Source: Rebecca billardiae RCC1528
Lineage: Eukaryota > Haptophyta
Length of the DNA: 64,000 nucleotides
Assembly: GCA_965240325.2 (NCBI GenBank)
Contig: OZ251227.1
Location: forward strand, 1,178,001 to 1,242,000
Direction: 5' to 3'
In this document: positions 31,180 through 40,800 of the stretch, piece by piece
Position numbering within the stretch: the stretch's first letter is position 1
Layout: every line of letters begins with the position of its first letter
The notes under the pieces: generated by a model
Seen by the model: only the letters and a program-made list of their open reading frames with translations
What the model was told of the DNA's origin: nothing
Database searches by the model: none
Translations under genes and position numbers: made by a program

Positions 31180-32658
31180 ATGGCCGTGGATGCGCACGAT
31201 GATGTCGTGGCTCTCCTTGCGAGTGCTTTGCGCGCCGCTGACGAGCGGCCGCGTCCTGCGCCACAGCTTGACCTCCTACGCGCCCGTCGGGCGCTCCGCC
31301 TCAGCCGCGCGGCCGCCAACGACCCCGAGCGCGACGCGGCATGCCGGCGGCTCGTCGCCGATGCGCTGGACGACGTGACCGGCGACACGGGCCGGGTGCA
31401 CCGGTTCGACGCCGAGCGAGTGTACACCCTGTCCCTCGAGCTTCTGCACTCGGATGCACTGCGACGGCCCATCGTCGACCGCGCCCCGGCGTTGCTCGCC
31501 GCGCTGGCGCCGACACGTTCTGGCGCCGACGACGAGCGGCTGCACGCCCTCTGCGAGCTGTGCGCAGCCGCTGTTGAGTGCCTCGCGCACACAGGCGACG
31601 AGCCCGAACCGGCGCGCAAGCAGCGTTCACGCTCGCCCGTGGACGACGCCGAGCAGCTGATCCTTGACGAGCTCATGCGCTTGGCGCATGTCCTCCCCGA
31701 ATGTGCTGCGTGCATCGGCGCGAGCCCGTCCGTCGAAGTGGCCGCTGCGTATGCCGCACTGCTGGGCGCGTGGAGCCGCCTCCCGGGTGAGGCGATGGGA
31801 GTGAGCGCCGTCGTCATCGAAGCGACGACGCGCTATGTCCGCGCTGCGCGCGCGAACCTGCGCCTGCCCGGCACAAAGCCCGCCCACGCACTCGAGGCGA
31901 GCGCAGCCAGGGTCACTCAACGCCGCCTAGCACTAAGTTGCATCGTGGCGCTCGAGCGCGCGCGGCCAGCGCTCGCCGCGGCGGAAGTCCAGGAGCCCGC
32001 GCTCGAAGCGCGCGCGAATCTGCTCGGCGCGCAGATGCGGGGGCTCTGGCTGCTTGGATGGGCGGAGTGCTCGCCGTCGGAGTGCCCCTTCCGCTCGGCC
32101 ATGCGTCAGCTGGTGGACTTATGCCTCGGCGACGACGCGTCTCTGCTGCAGCTGCTCCGCTCGGCCCTTGGCCTGTGGCGGGATGCCTCCGGACTCACAA
32201 GCCGCGTCGGCTTCTGTGCACGCGACGCGGAGGCGTGGCGACAAGCTCTCTGCCCATTCCGCCTGTTCGCCGAGCTCGCCACCGCGATCGGTCACGACCA
32301 CGCGCTCGTGATCGACTGGCTGGGCGCGCCCGAGACAGGCACGAGCTGCATTGCCTATCTGCTCGCGCTCTGCCGTGCCGCGGAGGCGGCTGCTGGCAGT
32401 GCGGCGGAGCTCGGGGGACAGACGGTGCAGGTGGCGCTCGCGTCAGGCGATGATGGTGAGGATGATGAGGCCATGGGCATCACGCGACTGATTGGTCGCA
32501 TCGCCACAGCTCTAGAGCGGCTGGGTGCGGCCGGCGCGCTCGCCTACAACGGGGCTCCGCTCGTGCGGCGGCTCAGACGTGCAGCGGCTGTGGGAGTCTC
32601 CGTCTGGGCTCGTCTGCTCGCGCCCACTCGCACTCTGACTACAGTGTTGGCACCATGA
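31180..32658 (+). CDS. Lines-like protein (LINS1 family)
   Basis: One exon, 492 residues, start ATG 31180. The sequence is almost wholly alpha-helical and Leu/Ala-rich. The segment FRLFAELATAIGHDHALVID and then WLGAPETGTSCIAYLLALCR is the signature of the Lines C-terminal region, where a Phe-rich stretch is followed by DHS-V-L-DWL and SSET-FL-YLL. In Drosophila, Lines modulates Wnt and segmentation signalling; its biochemical role is poorly known and nothing here reveals it. The animal link makes an algal member of interest. Call rests on that one region plus length and helicity, so moderate confidence. Confidence 0.65.
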   Translation: MAVDAHDDVVALLASALRAADERPRPAPQLDLLRARRALRLSRAAANDPERDAACRRLVADALDDVTGDTGRVHRFDAERVYTLSLELLHSDALRRPIVDRAPALLAALAPTRSGADDERLHALCELCAAAVECLAHTGDEPEPARKQRSRSPVDDAEQLILDELMRLAHVLPECAACIGASPSVEVAAAYAALLGAWSRLPGEAMGVSAVVIEATTRYVRAARANLRLPGTKPAHALEASAARVTQRRLALSCIVALERARPALAAAEVQEPALEARANLLGAQMRGLWLLGWAECSPSECPFRSAMRQLVDLCLGDDASLLQLLRSALGLWRDASGLTSRVGFCARDAEAWRQALCPFRLFAELATAIGHDHALVIDWLGAPETGTSCIAYLLALCRAAEAAAGSAAELGGQTVQVALASGDDGEDDEAMGITRLIGRIATALERLGAAGALAYNGAPLVRRLRRAAAVGVSVWARLLAPTRTLTTVLAP

Positions 32659-33537
32659 GCATCCTCGGGCCACGACCGGACCAGCGGCGGTGAGCAAGCG
32701 CGCGGCGTTTGCCATCGATACAAGTCGTCTGACCCGAGCAGGGTGGACCCGGCGGTGCGGCGGCGGCCAAGAGGCAGCAGCGGTCCCAGACCCAGTGCCG
32801 CCGCCATCAGTGGCAATGCGCAGACCGTTGCGCTGACGACGACGTCTGCCGTTGGATGACGTACGCCGTGACGGTGACTCCGAGGGACTACGCTGGATGT
32901 GCCAATAAGCGCAGGTCCACGCGCACGTGGCACGGCCACTGGCTACGACGGACCGCCTTTAGAGTTTATAGTCCGCGGCAGGGCGGACCAGTGCGCGGCC
33001 CGCAGTCACATAGTATTCTGTCGTAGTATTACCGCCGCCCGCCGGATGCGATCGGCCGATGACAATGCTAGCAGTTGCTAATAAGCTACTACCTCTGCTA
33101 CTTCTCGTCGCATCGCAGTGCTCGTCAGTCGCGTGTGGACCGAACCTGGACTCGGTCTAACTCTAAGGGATCAGACGGCCGAGTCGTGTGTCACGTGTCA
33201 CCGACATCCGTATCACATCCGATCGCGTCAGTAGTCGCGTCGTCATCGTCGCCATATCGTCGTCATCCGTCGGCATCGATCATGACGACATCATCATATC
33301 AGCATATATGATGTCATCTGTCTGCATCCGCGAGTGGCGCCAGTCAGGATGCATCAATGATCACGGACTACAGTATGGATCGTCTATGCATGATCCCACT
33401 ATGATCCCGTGTCGTGACTGCAGCCGCAGCCGAGGCAGCAGTTGCCACCGCGGCCCGTGCTTGCCGGCTCAAAGTCCGCCCCACCGCCACCAGCTTGCGA
33501 GTTGCGGCTGCGTCTTGGTTCCTCGTGAAATTCTGGC
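32659..33537. other. Convergent spacer with ATC/GTC and CATATAT tracts
   Basis: No gene seen in 879 bp. An AT-richer part (about 32950-33410) contains CGTCATCGTCGCC-like runs and ATCAGCATATATGATGTCATC near 33298-33318. Confidence 0.5.
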
Positions 33538-34958
33538 TCACTGCACGCGGTGCGCGCCGATGAGGAAGCCGACCGCGAGCGCGAGGAGCACGTGGACTGT
33601 GTGGTCCGAGCGAAGCATCTCCGAAAGCGAGGCCGGCAACGGGGTGCCATCAGCGCGCGCCCCATCGCGAGGCGCGGCGCCACCCGTCGTCACTAGCTGA
33701 GCCGGCGGCACCGGCAGCGGTGGCGGGCTGGTCGCTGCGAGTGCCTGCGCGCGCGCGTGCAGCACGGAGGCGGCGCGCTCCTCAGCGGTCGCGCTCATCG
33801 TGTAGACCCACTGCACCTTCCACGGCCAGCCGTGCGCGTCAAGCATGATGGACTGCAGCTGGGTGAAGAGGTCGTGCGCGGCGTCGATCTCCTCTCGGAA
33901 GATGGACACCGACTCGACCGACACGCCCAGCGGCACGCCCGCCGACGAGGTCTGCGACAGGATGGTGCGCAAGCAGTCGCACAGGATGGCGACCGAGGCC
34001 TTCACGGCCTCGTCCTTCGAGCGCGCCTTGCGCTCCTCCTCGGTCTTGCCCAGGATGCGGTCCTCCACCTCCTTAGGCACGTGGACGCCGAGCCACTTGA
34101 TGAAGGACATCGTCTTCGCGCGGCCACACGGCGCAAACGTGAGGATCACCTACGCGCGCATGGCGTGCGCCGCGTGCGCACAGAGGCGCGCAAGGTCAGT
34201 CGTCTGTCGACGGGCGCGCGACGCGCGAGGCGCCGACAGGCGGTGCGCGGGCGCACCTTGGTCGGCGCGATGTTCTTGTAGCGGCAGAGCGCGCCATACT
34301 CATGCAGGAGCTTGATCGTTGCCTCCGTGTCGTAGATGGCCTGCGAGATGAACCACTTGGCGCCCAGCTCGCTCTTGCGCAGCAGGGCCGTGTGCTCGGT
34401 GCCCTTCTTCGCGTGCCGCTCGGCGATGGTGACGCAGCCGAAGGACGCGGAATTCGCGATCACCTTGGCTGCCGCCTCGGGCATTGACGGGCCCGAGTAC
34501 TGCACGGTCGACGTCGCGCCGCCGACCAGGTTGAAGCACCGGTGGTCGTGCCGCTGCACCGCGTCGTTCATCCAGGCGTCGAAGTCATCGCTCGCACCGG
34601 CGACGCACTTGTAGATCACACACCCCTTGCCCGAGCGGCGCTGCAGCAGCGCGCCGTACTCGGCGGGATCGAGCGTGCGCTTGAATGGAAACGGGCGGGG
34701 GTCCTCCGTCCGCCCCGCCTCGTCCTGGATGTCGTACACGATGAAGCCGTCGGTCGCGAGCGCGCGGGAGCGCGCAACAAACTTCTCGCCGATGTCGGCA
34801 GCCGCCTCGAGGGTGGTGCCCTCGCGGGGTGGCACGGCGCCGAAGAGAAACGTGGGGCGCGTCGGGTCGACGAGCGCCTTCATCAGCGCGGCGGTGGGGG
34901 GCTCGCGCCCGCCCGTATCGCGGCGAGGGGCGAGCTCCGGTGAGCCAGGCGCTGCCAT
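33538..34958 (-). CDS. Methylenetetrahydrofolate-reductase-like TIM-barrel oxidoreductase with C-terminal membrane anchor
   Basis: Two exons: 34958-34257 and 34149-33538; 437 residues. The 107-bp intron (GTGCGC...GTAG) joins NIAPTK to VILTFAPCGRAKTM. The barrel motifs fit the MTHFR/MetF family: FLFGAVPPREGTT near the start, IVYDIQDEAGRTEDPRPF, FNLVGGATS, CVTIAERHAKKGTEH, and AKWFISQAIYDTE (the counterpart of the F-x-SQ-x-YD segment). MTHFR reduces methylene-THF to methyl-THF with FAD. This belongs to a divergent branch without the large regulatory domain of eukaryotic MTHFR, so the substrate is uncertain. The C-terminus ends in a short hydrophobic helix (HVLLALAVGFLIGAHRVQ) after a Pro-rich linker, consistent with tail anchoring. 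Confidence 0.8.
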
Positions 34959-36006
34959 CGTGATGCGTGGTCACGTCCTTTCGGCCACGAAAGAGGTCTG
35001 TGGTGATCTGCACAGCAGCGAAACGGGACACACGGCTTGCACGCGCTGCTCTTTGCACGCCCGAAATGGGTGTGAGTGCGTGCTGACGCCGAGGGAGTAG
35101 CCACGCAAGGCTGTCACCTCAGTAGCCGACTGATGCGTCCTGTACCATACTCATTCTATGATTTAACGACACAGGTAGGACGACGCGGGTCTCCTGATTC
35201 GTCGGCGGCAGTGCCCGATCGTCGACACGAAGTCGGCGCTGGTGGCAGAGCATAGCCTGCACCGCGATCGTAAAGCTTGAGCGCGGCCTTGAGCTGCTGA
35301 AGCGCGATCCACCTGCGCTGCGCGGCTGTAGCTGCTTCTATTGCTGCTTCGAACGGCATGTGTGATGACGACCGGCGCCCGGTGCACGGCTTCTGCCGCG
35401 TTGCACATTAACGCAGAGGGTTACAGGCTGTCGCGAGAGGCATGCGAGGGCTACTCGACCACATGGTGGGTATGGTGCGATGTCAGGCCCGCACGAGCGG
35501 CGCTGAGGCCCAACAGCGGCGCGTGGCGTCGCCCACGTCGCTCTTCCAAGCGGCCGCCCTCGCTTTTGGGCGCCAGTCTTCCATCGGGACCAGCGCAGGT
35601 TCGGGGCACATCGAAGCGGTCTGGTACGACAATCATAGTAGTAGGAGTACTCGTATGACGTTACGCGGTGCGTCCTTCTCTATCGCACGACCACATTTAT
35701 ACGACGGTTGGGGTGCTTTCGCGCAAAGCACCCTTATTTCTGCCTAAATCATAGTCCAGGCTTCCAGGGGAGAGGGGTAAAGAGGGGTAATCGTACACTC
35801 ATGTGGGTCGCGAACGAATATTCGCTGAGCGGTTGATGAGCGTGCTGCGGCCCAAGCTCACCCCGAACCGTGATGTCATTGATGTCAGCCATAGGAAATC
35901 GCGCTACCCAGCCAATCCAGGAAGCGTCCCAACCGTCCATCCTTGCTTGCAAGGCCCAAACCTTACCCACCAAACAGCCACACCCCGTCCTCCGCCACCA
36001 CCAGCG
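34959..36006. other. Divergent spacer, about 1 kb
   Basis: It lies between the MTHFR-like and SET genes. A 67-codon minus-strand ORF at 35156-35359 has an amphipathic start but no support. A purine-rich repeat (GGGGAGAGGGGTAAAGAGGGG) is at 35766-35786. Promoters of both genes are presumably here. Confidence 0.45.
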
Positions 36007-36477
36007 ATGACGACCGCAGCTGCCCCAAACAACAACCCGATCGACCGCGTGACTCACCTCATCGCCGATGCGATGCATCCACACGAGTACCCGCTCAACC
36101 GCGACATCGCCATAGAGCATGGCCTCGACGTGCGCGCCTCCACCCTCGGCGGCGTTGGTGACGGACTCTACGCGGCCAAGAAGTTCAAGAAGGGCGACCC
36201 AATCGGCTCATACGCCGGCCACGTCGTCTCGGAAGAGCGTGCCAAGCGCCTGAGTGCAGAGCAGCGCCAGTATGTGCTCGACGGCTTCGTGAACAACATG
36301 TCTGTCGACGCGCACCGCGACGCCAATATGTTGACGCGCTACATCCGCGAGCACCCGAACGAGTCCATGCTGAACTGCGAGTTCGTGCGCCGACCGCACG
36401 AGTACATCGCGATCGCGTATGCAACGCGCGATATTGAGGTCGGCGAAGAAATCTACGCAGTGCACCACGCCGTCTGA
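36007..36477 (+). CDS. Small SET-domain protein
   Basis: One exon, 156 residues from ATG 36007; an upstream in-frame ATG at 35836 would add 57 Pro-rich residues. The fold is that of a minimal SET domain: GVGDGLYAAKKFKKGDPIG, SYAGHVVSEERAKRL, a central FVNNMSVDAHRDANML, then NESMLNCEFVRRP, EYIAIAYATRDIEVGEEIY. SET enzymes transfer methyl groups from S-adenosylmethionine to lysine. The usual NHS motif reads LNCEF here, and no pre- or post-SET Cys clusters are present, so activity and target (histone or other) are uncertain. The size is like the small single-domain SET proteins. Confidence 0.75.
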   Translation: MTTAAAPNNNPIDRVTHLIADAMHPHEYPLNRDIAIEHGLDVRASTLGGVGDGLYAAKKFKKGDPIGSYAGHVVSEERAKRLSAEQRQYVLDGFVNNMSVDAHRDANMLTRYIREHPNESMLNCEFVRRPHEYIAIAYATRDIEVGEEIYAVHHAV

Positions 36478-37172
36478 ACGCGGAGTCCCTAGCAGTCACC
36501 AACCGCACGTGCACGGCCGGCTGAGCGCGCGGACCGTTCGGGGCCAGTCCCTGGCACTCGAGTCGCGGACCGCGAAGCCTTCGCGATCTGAGTCCGGACC
36601 CTTTGACAGCCAAAACGTCCATGATGAGCCAACGGTCCGAGCGTCAATTTACATTGGTCAGAATCAGCTAGCCTCGTCCACTTCGCCTCCGCAGTGCCGC
36701 CCGCCACGGTCAACCCCGGCGGGTAGTAGCCGCGGGCGGCGCCCCGTCGGCGCGGACCCGCCTGTCAGTGTCACACTCTCGGCAGTCGCGCGGCGCGGTC
36801 CTGACAGACCCGGCGCGGCAGCGGCGGCGCCGCGCCGCGCGCGGGTCGCACTCTAGTATTCTACGGTCGGGCCACTAAAGATTAACAGTCGGAGTGTGAT
36901 TCGGTTATATTCTAACTAGATACCGGATGCTCCGAGTAAAACCGCCAGAATTCGGCCCTTACCCCGTAAGTACCCGGCGAATTATTATTGTAATTGGACC
37001 GGTTACGCCCTTACGGGTTTAGAGGCGCGCTGCAGATTATAAGTCATACCGATACGAGTCACTAGCACAGACGAGTGTGATTCGGCTGGCACCGCTCCGT
37101 GCACTCTGTACAGTTTACTAAGAATATTATTAAGAGACGCACACAGCTCAGGCAGGCGTAATGATCGTCATC

Positions 37173-37237
<65 letters not shown>

Positions 37238-37873
37238 CATTTAACTACTGTGACCCAGCTGTATTTCAAACTCATTTTCGAGGTATCATACTTTCTGTCC
37301 TCTTGGTCCGACGAATATGTCATAATGGCTTTCAGACTAATCATTTGATCAGTACGTCTTCTCGCCCCTTCCCGAACATCCGGCCGCATTCCGTCCTCAG
37401 TCCCGTGATGTGAGTTACGGGCGCGCGGCCAGAGCTCGTGCCTCGTAGTCGTGGCGCCAGCCTCGAAGACTAAGACCGAGCAGGCCGGGCCGCACTCGGC
37501 AGCGCGCGGCGGCGCATGCGCCATCATGCGCGTCCCGGAGCGGCGGAGCGCGAGCTGAACTACGCTCGCGCGCCCACGTGCTCTCCTGGGTGTGCAGAGT
37601 ACTTCAGACTGGCTTACACCGCAGTGACCACCTCACACGGTTGCTGTGAGCTAGGCTCGCAGCGCTGCTATTGTAGCCAACGGCCCGAACGGGGTCGGGG
37701 GGGTTGCGAGTTCAGAGTGCTTGCTGAGCAAGCGAACGGCGCGCGGTCGTCGTGCTTTTTCGCGCGCTGGCCGCGCAGCCCTGCGGAGTTTTCGTCATTT
37801 TCGCGCCCATTTTCGCTCGCGCGGTCGCGGACGAGCAAGGCGCGCGGCTTCGCGGGAGGCTCTCGCTGCGGCC
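36478..37873. other. Intergenic region before ATM, with a CA microsatellite
   Basis: No gene seen in 1.4 kb. It contains a (CA)31 run (37173-37234), AT-rich DNA at about 36840-37150, and the probable promoter and 5' UTR of ATM from about 37500. Confidence 0.5.
37173..37234. repeat. (CA)31 microsatellite
   Basis: An uninterrupted CA dinucleotide run of 62 bp. Confidence 0.97.
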
Positions 37874-40800
37874 ATGGCTCGGCACGTCCGGCTCGCGAAC
37901 GAGATCGCGCGCCTGCACCAGGGCTTGCTCTCCTCGGATAAGCGCGACGTGCGCACCGCATTCAAGGAGCTGCCCGAGCTCGTGCGCATCTCCGGCGTGC
38001 CTGAGCTGCTCGACGAGGGTGCGGCGGTGGCGCGCGTATCGTGGGGCGAGCTGGTGAGCGCCGCGGCGGAGGCTCTGCTGCGGCTCGACCGGCTGACGCA
38101 GCCGCTGGTCGACTCGCTCGCGGCTCTCGTCCAGAAGGCAGAGCAGCGCGGGCCGCGGCTGCACGACGCGTCGGTCGACGTGACGCGCGCCATGTGTGCG
38201 CTCGCCCATCACGCACTCCATGCATGCGCCGAGGACGTCAAGATGGCGCCGTGCGTGCGCGTGCTCCTAGCGACTGTGGAGGGCCTCCTGTCGCAGCCCG
38301 CATACTACACCTCCATGGCCGAGGGTCAGCTTCGGGATCTCGTCGGCGGCGTGCACGAGCTCTTTGCCGACGCGCGCTCGCTGCATGCGCGCGACGACCT
38401 CGCCGCGCCGGTCGACCTCGCGCGGCCGCTCGGCGTGCTGCGCGCGCTCGTCTCGTGCGTACCGGAGATGGTGGACGGGCGTGTTGCCAGCCTCGTCGGC
38501 CAGCTGGGCGACGTGCTCCTCAGCGCGAGGCCAGCCCACGCGCCGTCAGGCGCGTGGCGCGCATTGCTCACGCTGCTCGAGCGGCACGGCACCGGAGCGC
38601 TCGTCGAGTGTGTCGAGCTCGGTGACTCGGCCGAGCTCGTGGGGCGGGCGGACCGGCTGTGGGAGCTGCGGGACGCGACGCAGATGGTGAGCGCGCTCGC
38701 CTTCGCGCGCTGGCAGCTGCGCGCGCGCGACGTGCTCTGCCGCGCGCCGTCGGCAGAGCTCGTGCAGCTGGGAGCCAAGATTGCGTCCGTGTCCGAGGCG
38801 CACGCGACGGCCGCGGCGACGTTGCTACCGTCGGGCCTTCAGCTCTTCCGGCTCGTGACCGCGGAGCGGCAGCACGCGCGCGCGCGCGCGTACCTCCGCT
38901 TCGTCGCGCACGCGGCGAGCGCCGCCGTCCCCGCCCCGGGCGTTGCGGCGGATGACGAGGCCGAGCGCGCAAGCAAGCGGCCTCGCCGGCAGCCGCCGGG
39001 CATGCCGCCACCCTCTGGAGCGTGGCTCCTGCGTGGCGGGTGCTGGCACGACCTGCGCGCGCGGCTCGCGGCGAGCGCCGACGCGTCCGCCGCGCGCGGC
39101 CTCGCCCTCAACCGCGGCCGCCTGCAGCCGCTCCTCCTCACCGCCGCGCTGCTTGAGGCGGGGCCTCACCCGCCGCCACTGGAGGTGGCGGAGACGGGCG
39201 CCGCCGCGGTGCCCGTGCGCGCGTCTGCCTGGCTGCTGCCGCTCCTGTGCGCGCACGTGTCGCCGGTGGGCGAGGAGGCATCGTGCGTGGCGCTCGTGTG
39301 CATCGCGCTCCTCGCACACCGCGAGGTGGCGCGCCGCGCAGCGTGCGACTCGCTCGCTGACGCCGAGGGCGCACCGAGCGATCTGCTCGAGAGTGCGACC
39401 AGTGCTGCCGCTGCTGCGAGCGGTGTGCCTGGCAGCCTCGGTGCAGCGGGCATGGGCGCGACCGGCGGCGAAGACGGCGACTGGGAGCAGGCGGCTGTCA
39501 CGCTTCTCCAGCTCCCGTTCTCCACGACCACGGGATACAACGAGCTGCGCTTCGATGCGCTGCGAGCTGTCTGCTGCTCGCCCGCGCTCGCGGGCGAGCG
39601 AGCGGCGATGCGCGCGCTCACAGAGGCAGCGCGCTGGGTGATGCATGCGGCGGCGATCGGCGCGAGCGGCGCGGGCGCGATGATGACGGGCGGCGCGAGT
39701 GCCGGCCCCGCAACCGCCGCCGCGGCGACCTCTGCCGGCGCGCGCCCGGAGAGCGTCGCGGACGCGACCCAGGCGGCCGTGAGCGCCACGGCCGCGCACG
39801 CCCCCCACGTGGATGCGCAGTCTGTCGCTGACAGTTGGTTGGTCGTGCTGCATGAGGTCTCGCTGCTCCTGCCCGCGGAGGCGTTCCACGCGGCGGTGCT
39901 CTCGCGCGCGGACCTGCCGTTGCTCTTCCGCTGGCTCATCGCCGACGCAGCCGTCAGCACAGAGCGCGTCACCGCGCTGAGCGTGCTCCGCGCCCGCAAG
40001 CCGGGAGGACCGCTCAGCGTGCGCGCGCTGCGCGCCGCCCGCCGCTCGCGCGTGCTGTGCGCGGCGCGTGGCGTGCTCCTCCGGCTGGCGGGCGTGTCTG
40101 CGCCTGAGCGGCTGCCGCGGCTGCCGTTCGCCCCGCTCGAGCTCGAGCCTCTCATGCCTGCATGGCTCGGCGAGTCTCGCGCCGGCGCTGGTCCCAGCGG
40201 CGGGGGCAGCCCACGCTGGCGCGCCGCTCCCGCCCTCGACGGTGCCGATTCGGATGGCGGCCTGGACGATGTCGACGACATGGTCGTGCACCTGGACGGC
40301 GGCGAGACGGGCCTGACGGTGCTCGAGCGCGCGCTGCGCGACGCCGGCGGGCAGCGCACGCAACCCGCCGTGCGGCCGGACGCTGCCGCGGACGCGTGTG
40401 GCGACAGCAACGGCAGCGGCACGGCACACATCATCCTCACCGCCGCGCGTGTGCTCCGTGCGAGCGTAGCGCCGCTGCTGCCCTTTGAGGGCGCCGTGGC
40501 GGAGGCGGTGCGGCGTGCGCTCGAGCACTGCCGCTCGCACGCGGCCGTGCGCAACGCCGGGCTCCCGCCGCCGCACCTCCTCCACGCCGTGCTCCTCGGC
40601 GCCCAGCTTGTCGCTGCGCGGTGCACAACGCGCGCGCACTCCGGCGCGGCCACGCCCGCGGCGATTGAGCTCGTCCGGTGCGTGGGGACAGGCATCGAGC
40701 AGCTGTGCGCGTCCGTGGCCACGTCCAACCCGAAGGCGGACGTCGGCGCGCTCGAGTGGATCGAGCGCGCGCTCGCGCCCGTGGCGTGCTCCGCCGCGTG

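Noticed and set aside
35156-35359. 67-codon minus-strand ORF
   Set aside because: Possible small gene, but no family, weak context and no partner exon; not enough support.
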